From Mycobacterium sp. E2733 (lineage in GTDB: Bacteria > Actinomycetota > Actinomycetes > Mycobacteriales > Mycobacteriaceae), in the NCBI RefSeq assembly GCF_001667585.1, contig NZ_LZJZ01000031.1, positions 46,461 to 110,460 of the forward strand: 64,000 nucleotides of DNA, in the 5' to 3' direction. The notes beneath the pieces are model-generated. The model had not been told where the DNA came from. It was given only the letters and a program-made list of their open reading frames with translations, and searched no databases. Every line of letters starts with the position of its first letter. The first letter of the stretch is position 1. The position numbers and the translations under genes are program-made. Positions 48,639 through 59,089 of this stretch are shown piece by piece.

Positions 48639-48986
48639 GTGGCGTTGGTGTTGCTTTACCTGGTGGTGTTGGTGCTGGTGGCGATCGTGCTGTTCGGCGC
48701 GGCGAGTCTGCTGTTCGGTCGCGGTGAACAGCTGCCGCCCCTGCCGCGCGGGACGACCGCGACGGTGTTGCCCGCCTACGGTGTGACCGGCGCCGACGTG
48801 GACGCCGTCAAGTTCACCCAGGCGCTGCGCGGATACAAGACCAGCGAGGTGGACTGGGTACTGGACCGGCTCGCCCGCGAGCTGGAGGCGCTGCGCGGCC
48901 AGCTGGCCGCGGTGTCCGCGCCCGCGGTGGCCGAGGACGATTCCCAACCCGTGGAACCCAAGGACGGCGAGGATCGTCAGGACTAG
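48639..48986 (+). CDS. DivIVA-domain single-pass membrane protein, Rv1209 orthologue
   Basis: The 115-residue protein has one N-terminal membrane helix (LLYLVVLVLVAIVLFGAASL) and a short DivIVA-type segment KFTQALRGYKTSEVDWVLDR with a following coiled coil. Such mini-DivIVA proteins occur in mycobacteria; they may link envelope synthesis to membrane curvature. The GTG at 48639 is the likely start. The tagA gene begins 2 nt after its stop. Confidence 0.88.
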   Translation: MALVLLYLVVLVLVAIVLFGAASLLFGRGEQLPPLPRGTTATVLPAYGVTGADVDAVKFTQALRGYKTSEVDWVLDRLARELEALRGQLAAVSAPAVAEDDSQPVEPKDGEDRQD

Positions 48987-48988
48987 AT

Positions 48989-49567
48989 GTGAGCGATGAC
49001 GGGCTGGTTCGGTGTAGCTGGGCGGCCATTCGGCCCGGACCCGATTGCGAGTTGTACCGCGACTACCACGACCAGGAGTGGGGCCGCCCGGTGCACGACG
49101 GGGTGGCGCTGTTCGAGCGGATGAGCCTCGAGGCGTTCCAGAGCGGGCTGTCGTGGCTGATCATCCTGCGCAAGCGGGAGAACTTTCGGCGCGCCTTCGC
49201 CGGGTTCGATTTCGAGCAGATCGCCGGCTACACCGATGCGGACGTGCAGCGGTTGATGGCGGACACGGGCATCGTGCGCAACCGGGCCAAGATCGACGCG
49301 ACCATCGCGAACGCGCGCGCGGCCGCTGAGCTGGGAACTTCGGCGGACCTCTCGGAGCTGCTGTGGTCGTTTGCGCCCCCACCGCGCCCCAGGCCGGCGG
49401 ACGGCTCCGAAGTTCCCTCGGCCACCGCGGAATCCAAGGCCATGGCGCGTGAGCTCAAGCGGCGCGGGTTCCGCTTTGTCGGGCCGACCACCGCCTATGC
49501 GCTGATGCAGGCGACCGGCATGGTCGACGACCACATCCGGGGTTGTTGGGTGCCTTCCCCGCGCTGA
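48989..49567 (+). CDS. tagA: DNA-3-methyladenine glycosylase I
   Basis: The 192-residue protein has the Tag signature: Cys in VRCSWAA, YHDQEWGRPVHDGVALFERM, EAFQSGLSWLIILRKRENFR, and the C-terminal DDHIRGCW. The Cys/His pairs at both ends form the zinc snap of this helix-hairpin-helix-like glycosylase, which removes 3-methyladenine from alkylated DNA. It corresponds to Rv1210 and is tightly linked to the Rv1209 orthologue. Confidence 0.94.
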   Translation: MSDDGLVRCSWAAIRPGPDCELYRDYHDQEWGRPVHDGVALFERMSLEAFQSGLSWLIILRKRENFRRAFAGFDFEQIAGYTDADVQRLMADTGIVRNRAKIDATIANARAAAELGTSADLSELLWSFAPPPRPRPADGSEVPSATAESKAMARELKRRGFRFVGPTTAYALMQATGMVDDHIRGCWVPSPR

Positions 49568-49770
49568 CAGTGCGTGCGGGCAACCGGCCTTCAGCGCACG
49601 CTAAGCCCGGAGAACCGGGTCTTTGTACAACTCGTGACCTGGATAGGGAACAATAGGGGGGTGATTTGGCAGTTCGATGTCGGGTATGGCTGGAAAATCG
49701 CTGGCGGGGCATGCTCGGCGCCGACCAGGTCCGCAACGGCGGACCAGCTCGAACCTGGAGGGAGCACTCG

Positions 49771-49944
49771 ATGGCGGCGATGAAGCCCCGGACCGGAGAC
49801 GGTCCTCTGGAAGCAACCAAGGAGGGGCGCGGCATCGTGATGCGGGTACCACTTGAGGGAGGCGGTCGACTGGTCGTTGAGCTGACGCCCGACGAAGCCG
49901 CCGCCCTCGGTGACGAACTCAAGGGTGTCACAAGCTCCAGCTAA
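49771..49944 (+). CDS. DUF3117 protein, Rv1211 orthologue
   Basis: The 57-residue protein starts MAAMKPRTGDGPLEATKEGR and contains IVMRVPLEGGGRLVVELTPD, nearly invariant across actinobacteria. GGAGGG lies 8 nt before the ATG at 49771. Function is not established. The 200-bp region before it, after tagA, is likely to hold its own promoter. It converges on glgM. Confidence 0.9.
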   Translation: MAAMKPRTGDGPLEATKEGRGIVMRVPLEGGGRLVVELTPDEAAALGDELKGVTSSS

Positions 49945-49966
49945 GGCCCGCCGGCGGACCGCGGGG

Positions 49967-51130
49967 CTACGCACACACCTTCCGGTAGATGTCCAGGGTT
50001 TGCTCGGCGACGCGGGCCCAAGAGAATTCCTCTATGCAGCGCTGACGTCCCGCCTCGCCGTAACGCTTCGCCTTTTCAGGGTCGGCGACGAGCGCGTTGA
50101 CCGTTTCGGCGAGCCTGGCCTGGTAACCGGTCGGGTCGCCGGCGTCGTAGTGCGCGAGCGAACCGGTCACCCCGTCGAGGACCACCTCGGGTATCCCGCC
50201 GACATCGGACGCCACCACGGCCGTCGCGCACGCCATCGCCTCCAGGTTCACGATGCCCAGCGGCTCGTACACCGAGGGGCATACGAAAACCGTTGCTGCC
50301 GATAGTATTTCGCGTATCTCGCCGATCGGCAGCATTTCTCTGATCCAGAACACGCCCTGCCGATCGTGGGCCAGCCGCGCCACCCCGGACCGAATCTCCT
50401 CGGCGATTTCCGGGGTGTCGGGGGCACCCGCGCACAACACCACCTGCACCCCGGGGTCGAACTGGTGCGCCGCCGCCACCAGGTGGGCGACGCCCTTCTG
50501 CCGGGTGATCCGGCCGACGAACGCCACCGTGGGGCGGTCTGGGTCGACGCCGAGTTCGGCCAGCACCGACCCGGCGTGCGTCGGCCCGGCCGGATGCCAG
50601 ACGTCGGTGTCGACCCCATTGCGGATGACGTGCACGACGCTGGGGTCAAGGGCGGGGTAGACGCGCAGGATGTCTTCGCGCATCGCGGAGCTGACGGCGA
50701 TGACGGCGTCCGCTGCCTGCACCGCGGTGCGCTCCACCCACGTCGACACCTGGTAGCCGCCGCCGAGCTGTTCGGCCTTCCACGGCCGTAGCGGCTCGAG
50801 CGAATGCGCCGTCAGGACGTGGGGGATGTCATAGAGCAGCGCCGCCAGATGACCGGCCATGCCGGCGTACCAGGTATGCGAGTGCACGACGGTGGCCGCC
50901 GACGCGGCGTTGGCCATCATCAGGTCCGCGGACAACGTCGACAGCGCCGGGTTGGCGCTCCGCAAGCGCGGATCGGACTGGTGCACGATGGCGTTCGGCC
51001 GCGGCGCACCCATGCAATGCACATCGACCGCGCACAATCGGCGCAGCTGGGCGACCAGTTCCGTGACATGCACACCGGCTCCCCCGTAGACCTCTGGTGG
51101 GTATTCCCGAGTCATCATCGCCACCCGCAT
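49967..51130 (-). CDS. glgM: Alpha-maltose-1-phosphate synthase / glycogen synthase (Rv1212c)
   Basis: The 387-residue GT4 glycosyltransferase starts MRVAMMTREYPPEVYGGAGV and has VVHSHTWYAGMAGHLAALL, RPTVAFVGRITRQKGVAHLV and the C-terminal FVCPSVYEPLGIVNLEAMA (E-x7-E of GT4). In mycobacteria this enzyme makes maltose-1-phosphate from ADP-glucose for GlgE and capsular alpha-glucan synthesis. The ATG at 51130 matches the family; an open frame continues upstream to 51439 only by composition. It is divergent from glgC, which makes its substrate. Confidence 0.94.
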   Translation of the reverse strand: MRVAMMTREYPPEVYGGAGVHVTELVAQLRRLCAVDVHCMGAPRPNAIVHQSDPRLRSANPALSTLSADLMMANAASAATVVHSHTWYAGMAGHLAALLYDIPHVLTAHSLEPLRPWKAEQLGGGYQVSTWVERTAVQAADAVIAVSSAMREDILRVYPALDPSVVHVIRNGVDTDVWHPAGPTHAGSVLAELGVDPDRPTVAFVGRITRQKGVAHLVAAAHQFDPGVQVVLCAGAPDTPEIAEEIRSGVARLAHDRQGVFWIREMLPIGEIREILSAATVFVCPSVYEPLGIVNLEAMACATAVVASDVGGIPEVVLDGVTGSLAHYDAGDPTGYQARLAETVNALVADPEKAKRYGEAGRQRCIEEFSWARVAEQTLDIYRKVCA

Positions 51131-51290
51131 ACCCGCACGGTAGTTCGGTCGCAACGAGGTGCGCGAGTCGGGGCCTGGGCAATCGGTGACCGGCTCGGGG
51201 GACCAAATACCTTGACAGACAGCCGCACAGAACACTCGAAATAGCGCCGTCCCCCTGGCAGCGCCTCGCGGGGGCCGATAGGTTTGAACC

Positions 51291-52505
51291 ATGAGGGAAG
51301 CGCCACACGTGCTGGGCATTGTCCTGGCCGGCGGTGAGGGTAAGCGGCTATATCCGCTGACCGCGGATCGGGCCAAGCCCGCGGTTCCATTCGGCGGCGC
51401 ATATCGGCTGATCGACTTCGTGCTGTCCAACCTCGTCAACGCGCGCTACTTGCGGATCTGCGTTCTCACTCAGTACAAGTCGCATTCACTGGACCGTCAC
51501 ATTTCGCAGAACTGGCGGCTGTCTGGTCTGGCGGGCGAGTACATCACCCCCGTGCCCGCGCAGCAGCGCCTGGGCCCCCGCTGGTACACCGGCTCCGCCG
51601 ACGCGATCTACCAGTCGCTCAACCTGATCTACGACGAAGACCCCGACTACATAGTCGTTTTCGGCGCCGACCACGTATATCGGATGGACCCCGAGCAGAT
51701 GGTCCAGTTCCACATCGAAAGCGGGGCCGGCGCAACGGTGGCCGGCATCCGGGTGCCGCGCGGCGAGGCCAGCGCGTTCGGGTGCATCGACGCCGACGAT
51801 TCCGGCCGCATCCGCGGTTTCATCGAGAAGCCGTTGGATCCACCCGGCACACCGGACGACCCCGAGGCGACGTTTGTGTCGATGGGCAACTACATCTTCA
51901 CCACCAAGGTGCTCATCGATGCGATTCGCGCCGACGCCGACGACGACCACTCGGATCATGACATGGGCGGTGACATCATTCCGCGCTTGGTGGACGACGG
52001 AATGGCCGCGGTTTACGACTTCAAGGACAACGATGTGCCGGGCGCGACCGATCGCGACCGGGGATACTGGCGCGACGTGGGGACGCTGGACGCGTTCTAC
52101 GACGCGCACATGGACCTGGTCTCGGTGCACCCGGTGTTCAACCTCTACAACAAGCGCTGGCCGATTCGCGGCGAGTCCGAGAACCTGGCACCGGCCAAGT
52201 TCGTCAACGGCGGCTCGGCGCAGGAGTCGGTCGTGGGCGCCGGCAGCATCATTTCGGCGGCTTCGGTGCGGAACTCGGTGCTGTCGTCCAACGTCGTGGT
52301 CGACGACGGCGCCATCGTGGAGGGCAGCGTGATCATGCCCGGCGCCCGGGTCGGCCGCGGCGCGGTGGTACGCCACGCCATCCTGGACAAGAACGTCGTC
52401 GTCGGGCCCGGCGAGATGGTCGGCGTGGATCTGGAGAAGGACCGGGAGCGCTTCGCGATCAGCGCCGGCGGTGTGGTCGCGGTGGGCAAGGGCGTCTGGA
52501 TCTAG
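51291..52505 (+). CDS. glgC: Glucose-1-phosphate adenylyltransferase
   Basis: The 404-residue enzyme has the pyrophosphorylase motif [20 protein letters not shown] with [32 protein letters not shown] and a C-terminal left-handed beta-helix. It makes ADP-glucose for glycogen and alpha-glucan. It is divergent from glgM across 160 bp, so regulation may be shared. The neighbouring M. tuberculosis gene PE14 is not present between glgC and the Rv1215c orthologue, where stops are only 6 bp apart. Confidence 0.95.
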   Translation: MREAPHVLGIVLAGGEGKRLYPLTADRAKPAVPFGGAYRLIDFVLSNLVNARYLRICVLTQYKSHSLDRHISQNWRLSGLAGEYITPVPAQQRLGPRWYTGSADAIYQSLNLIYDEDPDYIVVFGADHVYRMDPEQMVQFHIESGAGATVAGIRVPRGEASAFGCIDADDSGRIRGFIEKPLDPPGTPDDPEATFVSMGNYIFTTKVLIDAIRADADDDHSDHDMGGDIIPRLVDDGMAAVYDFKDNDVPGATDRDRGYWRDVGTLDAFYDAHMDLVSVHPVFNLYNKRWPIRGESENLAPAKFVNGGSAQESVVGAGSIISAASVRNSVLSSNVVVDDGAIVEGSVIMPGARVGRGAVVRHAILDKNVVVGPGEMVGVDLEKDRERFAISAGGVVAVGKGVWI

Positions 52506-52511
52506 TAAGCA

Positions 52512-54197
52512 CTACCGGGGGATCTCCGGGATCAGCAGGTGCGCGTCGTAGTGCGGGCCCCAGTGCAGCTTGACGCGGCCGCGGGGCGAGCCGGCGTAGG
52601 CCGCCGGGAGCTGGCCGGTGAGCGGGTTCCTGGGGCACAACCAGCGCCCTGCCACCACCAGCCGCAGCTGCTCACCGGCGCGGAACAGCGTCGCCGACGG
52701 GCCCAGCGCCACCTTGACCTCGACGACCTCATGCTTGGCGACGGGCAGCGGGTCGGTGCACGACGCGACGGGTTCCCACGGCCGCGAGAGGTCGGCATCC
52801 AGCGCGCGCAGCGAGACTCGCTGCCAGCCGGTGCTCACCCGGTCGCGGGCGTAGCCGTACGACCCCTCGAACCCGACGAACCGTCCATCGCGCCACTTCT
52901 CCACGCCGACGAACAGGTTGGCGTCGTCGCAGTCCTCCAGTTCGACCCACAACCGCGCCGCCATCGGGCCGGTCAGTTCGACATCCGCGGAAACCGTCCA
53001 GCTGAATGCAACTGCGTTGGAACGGTTTTCGAACGCGACGCTGCCCGACCCGGGCGGCCGTTGGGCGGTCAGCGCGCCGTTCCCGCCCAGATACAAAGGC
53101 CGCCAACGAGTCCGGGCCAGCGGCCATTCGGCCTCTTCGCGCACTACCGCGACGGTGTCGCGGTCTTCGCGGACCTCGAGGCGGACACTGCGGGAACCGG
53201 GCGACCCGTCCAGCACTTCGCGGAAAAACCTCAACTGCTCGGTCAGCGCGGGCTCGGAGTAGAAGGTCGCCCACTTGCCGGCCCGGTGGGTGTAGAGGCG
53301 GGCGTGGCCGGAGCCGGCGTGCGTGAACGCGCGGATGGAGCCGCGGCTGTGCAGGTTGTTGTCGGAGAAGCTGCCGCACACCAGCATGGGCACTTTGATC
53401 GCGGAGAGGTCCGGGACCAGCGAGCGCCAGAACTCGTCGCGCAGCGGGTGGGCGTCCTGCATCCGTTCCAGGTCGTAGGTCTGCCGAGTGTCGCGGCGCA
53501 CATTCCGCGACCACATCCGGGTGAACCCCGTCTCGCGGACGCCGCCCGGGAAGGTCAGGTCGCGATAGGCGTCCGTGAAGCCCTCCCACGGGCAGATCGC
53601 CCGCAGTGCCGGCGGTTGCAGCGCCGCAACGGCGTACTGGCTGATGGCCAGGTACGACACCCCGAGCATGACGACCCGTCCGTCGCTCCATGGCTGCCCC
53701 GCGATCCACTCCACCAGGTCGTAGGTGTCCTCGGCCTCCTGACGCGACAACAGGCGTCCGGTGCCATCTGAGCGACCGCAGCCGCGCGAGTCGGCATTCA
53801 CCACGACGAAGCCCTGCGCGGTCCACCACGCCGGATCGGGCGCCTCCCAACCGGTCAGCGCCGAGAAGCGCACCGGCCGCGGCTGGCGCAGGATCCGGTA
53901 CTGCACGGAGAACGTCCACCTGTTGCCGCGCCGCTTCGGCATATTGTCCTTGCCATAGGGGTGAATGCTGAGAATCACCGGGCGGGCGCCGGTATCCAGT
54001 TGCCGGAAAACGTTGACCCGCAACACCGTTCCGTCGCGGGTGGGCACGCCTACATCGCGTTCGACATCAAGCTCGGCCGGTGGATCGGTCACCGTGACAG
54101 GGGGCTTGACGACGCCGCGTATCCGGCTCATCGCATACCGAAGCGCGCCGGGGCGGCGCCACGGGCGATCCCGGGCGGGCGCGCGATTGGGGGCCAC
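52512..54197 (-). CDS. CocE/NonD-family hydrolase (X-Pro dipeptidyl-peptidase-like), Rv1215c orthologue
   Basis: The 561-residue protein has the N-terminal hydrolase fold with PTRDGTVLRVNVFRQLDTGA, VVVNADSRGCGRSDGTGRLL and the nucleophile Ser in VVMLGVSYLAISQYAVAALQ, followed by the jelly-roll C-terminal domain (VELEDCDDANLFVGVEKWRD, LRLVVAGRWLCPRNP). CocE/NonD enzymes are Ser esterases or acyl-peptidases; the substrate here is unknown. Length equals the M. tuberculosis protein. A GTG at 54197 or the ATG at 54131 could start it. Confidence 0.88.
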   Translation of the reverse strand: MAPNRAPARDRPWRRPGALRYAMSRIRGVVKPPVTVTDPPAELDVERDVGVPTRDGTVLRVNVFRQLDTGARPVILSIHPYGKDNMPKRRGNRWTFSVQYRILRQPRPVRFSALTGWEAPDPAWWTAQGFVVVNADSRGCGRSDGTGRLLSRQEAEDTYDLVEWIAGQPWSDGRVVMLGVSYLAISQYAVAALQPPALRAICPWEGFTDAYRDLTFPGGVRETGFTRMWSRNVRRDTRQTYDLERMQDAHPLRDEFWRSLVPDLSAIKVPMLVCGSFSDNNLHSRGSIRAFTHAGSGHARLYTHRAGKWATFYSEPALTEQLRFFREVLDGSPGSRSVRLEVREDRDTVAVVREEAEWPLARTRWRPLYLGGNGALTAQRPPGSGSVAFENRSNAVAFSWTVSADVELTGPMAARLWVELEDCDDANLFVGVEKWRDGRFVGFEGSYGYARDRVSTGWQRVSLRALDADLSRPWEPVASCTDPLPVAKHEVVEVKVALGPSATLFRAGEQLRLVVAGRWLCPRNPLTGQLPAAYAGSPRGRVKLHWGPHYDAHLLIPEIPR

Positions 54198-54227
54198 GCG
54201 AATACCCTAGGCGCGTCGGCTAGGCCG

Positions 54228-54902
54228 CTACCAGACGTTCGGCAACAACCGATAGCGCACCCGTTGCCGGTATTCGCGGTATCCGGTCAACTCCTGGGTG
54301 AGCAACTCCTCCTCGTCGAGGATGCGGAGGACGAGCAGGATGCAGCCCGGAATGACGAAGATCAGTCCCCAATAGGAGCCGAGCGCCAACGGCATGCCGA
54401 CCATCATGATCACGTTGCCGACATACATGGGGTGGCGCACGTATCGATACAGACCGTCGGACACCAGCGTTTGGCCCGACTCCACTGTGATAGTGGCTGC
54501 GGCATAACCGTTTTGGACTATCACCAACATGGCGATTCCGAGTCCCACCGCCACCAGGACGTCACCGAGCACGGACAGCCACGCCGGCACGGACGACCAG
54601 CCGAACCGGTGATCGAACGCGCTGAGCACCATCGCCGCGAGCAGGACCAGAAACGAGCCGGTGATGATGAATTTTTGGGCCGCCCGGGGTTCGGCCCGCG
54701 GGCCCGCATTCATCCGGCGCTGCAGGGCCGCGGGATTGTTCCGCGCCAGGTAGACGACGGGGACGATCGTAGCCGTCATGAACACGCCGATGAAAAGCCA
54801 TGCCTGCCAATAACGGAACGTGCCGGCCGGTAGGAAGAGGATCAAGCCGAAAGAGAGGATCCCCCAGATCGATCGCACCGTCACGCGGATACCGGTTTTC
54901 AC
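54228..54902 (-). CDS. Isoprenylcysteine carboxyl methyltransferase-like membrane protein, Rv1216c orthologue
   Basis: The 224-residue protein has about five membrane helices and the ICMT/PEMT-type motif SDGLYRYVRHPMYVGNVIMM followed by ILDEEELLTQELTGYREYRQ and RVRYRLLP. These residues bind S-adenosylmethionine in the family. The natural substrate in bacteria is mostly unknown. The gene lies between the hydrolase and the ABC permease in the same direction. Confidence 0.86.
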   Translation of the reverse strand: MKTGIRVTVRSIWGILSFGLILFLPAGTFRYWQAWLFIGVFMTATIVPVVYLARNNPAALQRRMNAGPRAEPRAAQKFIITGSFLVLLAAMVLSAFDHRFGWSSVPAWLSVLGDVLVAVGLGIAMLVIVQNGYAAATITVESGQTLVSDGLYRYVRHPMYVGNVIMMVGMPLALGSYWGLIFVIPGCILLVLRILDEEELLTQELTGYREYRQRVRYRLLPNVW

Positions 54903-54909
54903 AGCGCTC

Positions 54910-56553
54910 CTAATTACGCAGATCGCGGCGTCGGAAACCCATGACGCCGAGGATAACGAGTCCGGCGTCGATGGCTAATAGCCACAGCAGTGGCGTGGCG
55001 GTGAAATCCGAGCCGACCCGGGGAATGTGGGCGAACGGTTCCAAGTCGAGCAGCCACTGCGAGAAACCGGCCAACGAGCCGATCAGGTACAACGCGATGA
55101 ATCCGACCAGGACGCCCCATGCTATGGGCGTGAATCGTGGTGCCAGGCCGAACAGGGCGATAGTCACCGCGGACAACAGCCAGACTGCGGGCAGTTGCAC
55201 GGCCGCGCTTGCCACGACGACCGCCACCTTGCCGCCGAGGTCGCCGGCGGCGGCGCCGTAGACGAGTCCGCCGGCAAAACCGCTGACCAGCATCGCCGCC
55301 GAGGATCCGGCCAACGCCGCCAGCAGGTGGCTCGTCAGCCAGCGGGTTCTCGACACCGCACCGGCCAGCGTCGCTTCGGCGCGTTGGCCCGCTTCCTCCT
55401 GGTGCAAGCGCAACGTCAGCGAGACGGCGAATGCGGCGGCCGCCATCCCCATCATCGTGAACGCGACGGCGATGAAGGCTTCCTCCAAAGCGCTGGTGCC
55501 GCCCATCCGGACGATGATGTCCCGCGCGGCGTTGCTGCCGCCGAGCTCATCGCCGATGCCGTGAACCACGCTGCCCATCAGGACGCCGTAGAGGCACAGC
55601 CCCACGGTCCAGAGCAGGAGCGCTCCACGGTCCAGCCGCCACGCCAGCCCGAACACGTTGCCCAAGGCGGGCGCGGCGGACCCGGGACCGGGGCGTTCGG
55701 CGAACAACCCGGCGCCGACATCACGGCCGGCGAGCAGCCGGTATGCCGCCGCGGTGAGCATGGCGGTCGTCGCCAGATGCAGCGCCAAGATCGACCAGTG
55801 ATCGCCCGCGTAGGGCCGGACCTGCAGCGACCACCCCAACGGCGAGAGCCACGACAGCGCACCGGAACCGGCGTCGCCGACGGCGCGGAGCGTGAAGGCG
55901 GCCGCCAGGACCGCGAACGCGGCGCCGCGGGCGAACCGCGCGCTCGGCGACAGTTGCGCGGTCACCGCGGCGACGGCGGTGAACACCAGGCCGGAGGAGG
56001 CCAGCGCCGCGCTGAAAGCGAGCGACCCCCCGGGTGGGACGTCGGTTGTGAGCAGTCCGGCCGCGCCGATCACCCCGATCGCGATAGAGGCCCCGAACGA
56101 CAACAGCAGTGCGGCGGTGAGGCTGGCGTAGCGACCGACGGCGGTCGAGTCCACGAGCTCTGTTCGGCCCGCCTCCTCGTCGGCCCGGGTGTGCCGGATG
56201 ACGGTCAGGATGACGGCAACCGCGATGAGCAGGTGGAACATCCCGGCCTTCCAAATGCCAACGGCCCCAAGGCTGTCGTTGTAGACCTGCCCGTAGAGCG
56301 CGCGCTGCGCGGGGCTCGCCATGATGGAAGCGGCGAATCCGGCCCGGGCGGACTGGGTGGGATAAACTTTTTCGATGCTGCCGACGTACACCGTTGCCAG
56401 CGGCACCGACAGCAGGAACACCCACAGCGGCAGCGAAATTCGGTCGCGGCGCAAGTAGAGGCGCAGCATCCCCAGCGTCCCGGCGAAGTTCGAGCCGCGT
56501 TGCGGCGCGGGGTGTGCCGGACGGTGTGACCGATCCAAGGTGGCGGTGGTCAT
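54910..56553 (-). CDS. ABC exporter permease, Rv1217c orthologue
   Basis: The 547-residue membrane protein has about 12 hydrophobic segments, starting [20 protein letters not shown]. Length agrees with Rv1217c. With Rv1218c it forms an ABC efflux pump that exports several drug classes in M. tuberculosis. The ATG at 56553 overlaps the ATPase stop (ATGA); the longer open frame to 56940 is antisense-type composition over the ATPase gene. Confidence 0.9.
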   Translation of the reverse strand: MTTATLDRSHRPAHPAPQRGSNFAGTLGMLRLYLRRDRISLPLWVFLLSVPLATVYVGSIEKVYPTQSARAGFAASIMASPAQRALYGQVYNDSLGAVGIWKAGMFHLLIAVAVILTVIRHTRADEEAGRTELVDSTAVGRYASLTAALLLSFGASIAIGVIGAAGLLTTDVPPGGSLAFSAALASSGLVFTAVAAVTAQLSPSARFARGAAFAVLAAAFTLRAVGDAGSGALSWLSPLGWSLQVRPYAGDHWSILALHLATTAMLTAAAYRLLAGRDVGAGLFAERPGPGSAAPALGNVFGLAWRLDRGALLLWTVGLCLYGVLMGSVVHGIGDELGGSNAARDIIVRMGGTSALEEAFIAVAFTMMGMAAAAFAVSLTLRLHQEEAGQRAEATLAGAVSRTRWLTSHLLAALAGSSAAMLVSGFAGGLVYGAAAGDLGGKVAVVVASAAVQLPAVWLLSAVTIALFGLAPRFTPIAWGVLVGFIALYLIGSLAGFSQWLLDLEPFAHIPRVGSDFTATPLLWLLAIDAGLVILGVMGFRRRDLRN

Positions 56554-57464
56554 GATGCGGACACCTTGTCCGCCGTGTCGTAGTGGCGCAGGAAGAGCTC
56601 CTCGAGCGTCGGCGGCTGGCTGACAAGGCTGCGCACGCCGGCGTCGCCGAGCGCCCGGATGAGTTCCCCGAGGCTCTCGCCGTCGACCTGAGCGCGCAGG
56701 GTGGTGCCCTCGACGCTGACGTCCTCCACCCCCTTGATGCGAGTGAGGTCGCCGGGGTCGCCGGTCAATTCGGCCTTGATCGAGGTGCGGCTCAGATGCC
56801 GCATCGAGTCCAGCGAGCCGCTCTCGACGGTCTTGCCCGCCCGGATGATGGTCACCCTCTCGCACAACGCTTCGGTCTCGGCCAGAATGTGACTGGACAA
56901 CAACACCGTCGCGCCGCGATCGCGCGCCTCGGCAACGCACTGCTGAAAGACGTTCTCCATCAAGGGGTCCAGGCCGCTGCTCGGCTCATCCAACAGCAAC
57001 AGGCGGGCGCGTGAGGAGAAGGCGGAGATCAGCGAGACTTTTTGTCGGTTGCCCTTCGAGTAGGTGCGCGCCTTCTTGTGCGGATCGAGGTCGAAGCGCT
57101 CGATCAGCTCGGCCCGACGCTTGCGGTCGAGGCCGCCGCGCATGCGGGCCAGCAGGTCGATGGTCTCGCCACCGGTCAGCGTCGGCCACAGCGTGACATC
57201 GCCTGGCACGTAGGCGATCTGGCGGTGCAGTGCGACAGCGTCCGTCCACGGGTCGCCGCCCAGTAGCCGCAAGCTGCCGCCGTCCGCTTTGACCAGACCC
57301 AGCAGGATGCGGATGGTCGTCGACTTCCCGGCGCCGTTGGGGCCGAGGAAGCCGTGCACTTCGGCTTCGCGCACGGTGAGATCAAGGCCGTCCAGCGCGC
57401 GCACCGTTCCGAAGTTCTTTGTCAGATGGCGGATTTCGATGGGCGCGACATTGTCAATCGGCAT
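56550..57464 (-). CDS. ABC exporter ATP-binding protein, Rv1218c orthologue
   Basis: The 304-residue ATPase has Walker [21 protein letters not shown], the signature region [20 protein letters not shown] and Walker [15 protein letters not shown]. It powers the Rv1217c-type permease. The ATG at 57464 has GAAGGAG 7 nt upstream and overlaps the TetR gene by 11 bp; an ATG six codons earlier at 57482 is possible. The TetR repressor gene is directly upstream. Confidence 0.92.
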   Translation of the reverse strand: MPIDNVAPIEIRHLTKNFGTVRALDGLDLTVREAEVHGFLGPNGAGKSTTIRILLGLVKADGGSLRLLGGDPWTDAVALHRQIAYVPGDVTLWPTLTGGETIDLLARMRGGLDRKRRAELIERFDLDPHKKARTYSKGNRQKVSLISAFSSRARLLLLDEPSSGLDPLMENVFQQCVAEARDRGATVLLSSHILAETEALCERVTIIRAGKTVESGSLDSMRHLSRTSIKAELTGDPGDLTRIKGVEDVSVEGTTLRAQVDGESLGELIRALGDAGVRSLVSQPPTLEELFLRHYDTADKVSAS

Positions 57465-58092
57465 TGGTTTCTCCTTCGTCATCTGCGGCCAGGAATGCGT
57501 CGTACATGGTGCGGTCGACCATCAGTCCTTCGGTGTAGATCTCCAGCGCGGGCAGCACCATTTCGCCGGCGTAGTCGCGCAGGACGGCGCGGATGTCCGT
57601 TGGTGTTTCGTGCATCTGCAGATAGAGCAAGAAGCCGCCACCGCCCGTGATGCCCAGATACCGCGCCCGGGCGCGGGGATTCCGACTCGGTTTTATGGTG
57701 CCCGCCCGCACGCCCTCATCCAGGTACTCTTCGGCGTTGTCGATCATCCTGCGCCACAACATGTTTGCCAGCTCACCGCCCGACTGCATGCTGCGAACCA
57801 GGTAGGCCATCATCGGCGCGTACGACTCGATCTCGGCCAGCTGCGCAAACCAGGTGGCAGGGTCGTTCGATTTAAGTGCCTCGGACTTGCTGCTGCGGAT
57901 CTCTTCGGCGATGTAGTCGTCACACGCCTTGCGTAGGCCGTCCTTGGAACCGAAGTGGTGAATGACCAGCGCGGCGCTCACCCCCGCCGCCTCGGCGATC
58001 GCGCGCAACCCCACGCCGAATCCGTGCTCGCCGAACTGCTCGATGGCCGCATCCCGGATCCGGGCGGCCGCGGTCAGGTCGGCTGAACGCAT
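57454..58092 (-). CDS. TetR-family repressor of the ABC pump, Rv1219c orthologue
   Basis: The 212-residue regulator has an N-terminal TetR HTH ([40 protein letters not shown]) and a ligand-binding C-terminal domain. Rv1219c represses the Rv1219c-Rv1218c-Rv1217c operon in M. tuberculosis. Palindromic GTTCAG/CTGAAC sequence lies over its own start codon, consistent with autorepression. Confidence 0.92.
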   Translation of the reverse strand: MRSADLTAAARIRDAAIEQFGEHGFGVGLRAIAEAAGVSAALVIHHFGSKDGLRKACDDYIAEEIRSSKSEALKSNDPATWFAQLAEIESYAPMMAYLVRSMQSGGELANMLWRRMIDNAEEYLDEGVRAGTIKPSRNPRARARYLGITGGGGFLLYLQMHETPTDIRAVLRDYAGEMVLPALEIYTEGLMVDRTMYDAFLAADDEGETNAD

Positions 58093-58119
58093 GTTCAGTA
58101 CGCTAAACGCTCGTTCAGT
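58083..58119 (-). promoter_or_regulatory. Probable operator of the TetR/ABC operon
   Basis: CTGAAC-GCAT-GTTCAG at 58083-58098 is a perfect inverted repeat that spans the TetR start codon. A further GTTCAGT at 58113-58119 repeats GTTCAGT at 58093-58099, a 20-bp period (two helical turns), which fits two TetR dimers side by side. Confidence 0.55.
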
Positions 58120-58217
58120 CGCGAGTCAAGGAGGTATCGCGTGAAGAATTCATAAAGGTGGGTTCGTTGCGGTCGTTAGCGCGGGTGGTCGGGCGCGGCG
58201 GGTCGCCACCGTCAAGG

Positions 58218-58886
58218 CTAGTCGCGCACCGCCGCCAAAATGCCGTCGCCGAGTGGCACCAGGGCCGGGGTGAGCCGCTCGTCCTCTGCGATAAGACGCG
58301 CCGCTTCCCGCACCGCGACCACCTCCGCGTCGCGGGCGGCCGGGTCGCCGGCTCGGCCGCCAAGGGCGGCGCGGTGCACCACGATGACGCCGCCGGGTCG
58401 CAGCAGCCGGACGCCCTGCACGACGTAATCCGGCTGGTCAACCGGGTCCGCGTCGACGAACACCAGGTCATAGGACTCGTCGGCGAGGCGGGTGAGGACA
58501 TCTTGGGCTCGGCCGCTGATCAGCCGGGTGCGCGACGGCCCGATGCCGGCTTCGGAGAAGGCTTGCTTGGCGAGCCGCAGATACTCGGGCTCGATGTCGA
58601 TTGTCGTCAAGACACCGTCGTCGCTCATGCCGGACAGCAACCAGAGCCCGCTGACGCCCGCGCCGGTACCCACTTCCGCGACGGCCTTCCCGCCGCTGAG
58701 CTTGGTCAGCAGGCTCAACAGCGCACCGACAGCCGGCGTTACCGCCCCTGCACCGATGTCCACGGCACGCTCGCGGGCGGCCGCCAGCAGCGCGTCTTCG
58801 GAGATCGACCCCTCAGCGTGTGCAGACAGGGATTCGGCTCGACTGGGCGCCGCCAGGCCGGGGGTTTCTGCGTCGGTGCCGTCCAT
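58218..58886 (-). CDS. SAM-dependent O-methyltransferase, Rv1220c orthologue
   Basis: The 222-residue protein has the class I methyltransferase motif [39 protein letters not shown] and the acidic [17 protein letters not shown] metal/SAM region of catechol-type O-methyltransferases. The ATG at 58886 keeps a family-like N-terminus ([19 protein letters not shown]); the frame to 58943 adds unrelated residues. The substrate is unknown. It is divergent from sigE. Confidence 0.9.
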   Translation of the reverse strand: MDGTDAETPGLAAPSRAESLSAHAEGSISEDALLAAARERAVDIGAGAVTPAVGALLSLLTKLSGGKAVAEVGTGAGVSGLWLLSGMSDDGVLTTIDIEPEYLRLAKQAFSEAGIGPSRTRLISGRAQDVLTRLADESYDLVFVDADPVDQPDYVVQGVRLLRPGGVIVVHRAALGGRAGDPAARDAEVVAVREAARLIAEDERLTPALVPLGDGILAAVRD

Positions 58887-59029
58887 GCCCCGCAGCGTAT
58901 TCCACTTCGGTGCGCACCCCGGCATGGCGCGCCTAAGCTGCACCGTTACGACACGCCCGGCGAAGCCGCTGCGTTTAAGTTCACGCCGCGGCGGATATCT
59001 CCTGCACAGCGCTGGTAACGATCCGGTTT

Positions 59030-59048
59030 CTCAGCCTCAACTCAGACT
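59030..59048 (+). promoter_or_regulatory. MprA-box-like direct repeat upstream of sigE
   Basis: CTCAGCCT at 59030 and CTCAGACT at 59041 form an 11-bp-spaced direct repeat, the arrangement of MprA boxes that activate sigE in M. tuberculosis on envelope stress. It lies 42-60 nt before the sigE ATG used here. Confidence 0.5.
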
Positions 59049-59089
59049 GTTCATATATCGCACATACGCCGATACCCGACGGTGTCCCT

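Noticed and set aside
55027..56529. 500-codon open frame antisense to the ABC permease
   Set aside because: Its product is a Gly/Gln/Arg-rich composition artefact; the permease is clear on the other strand.
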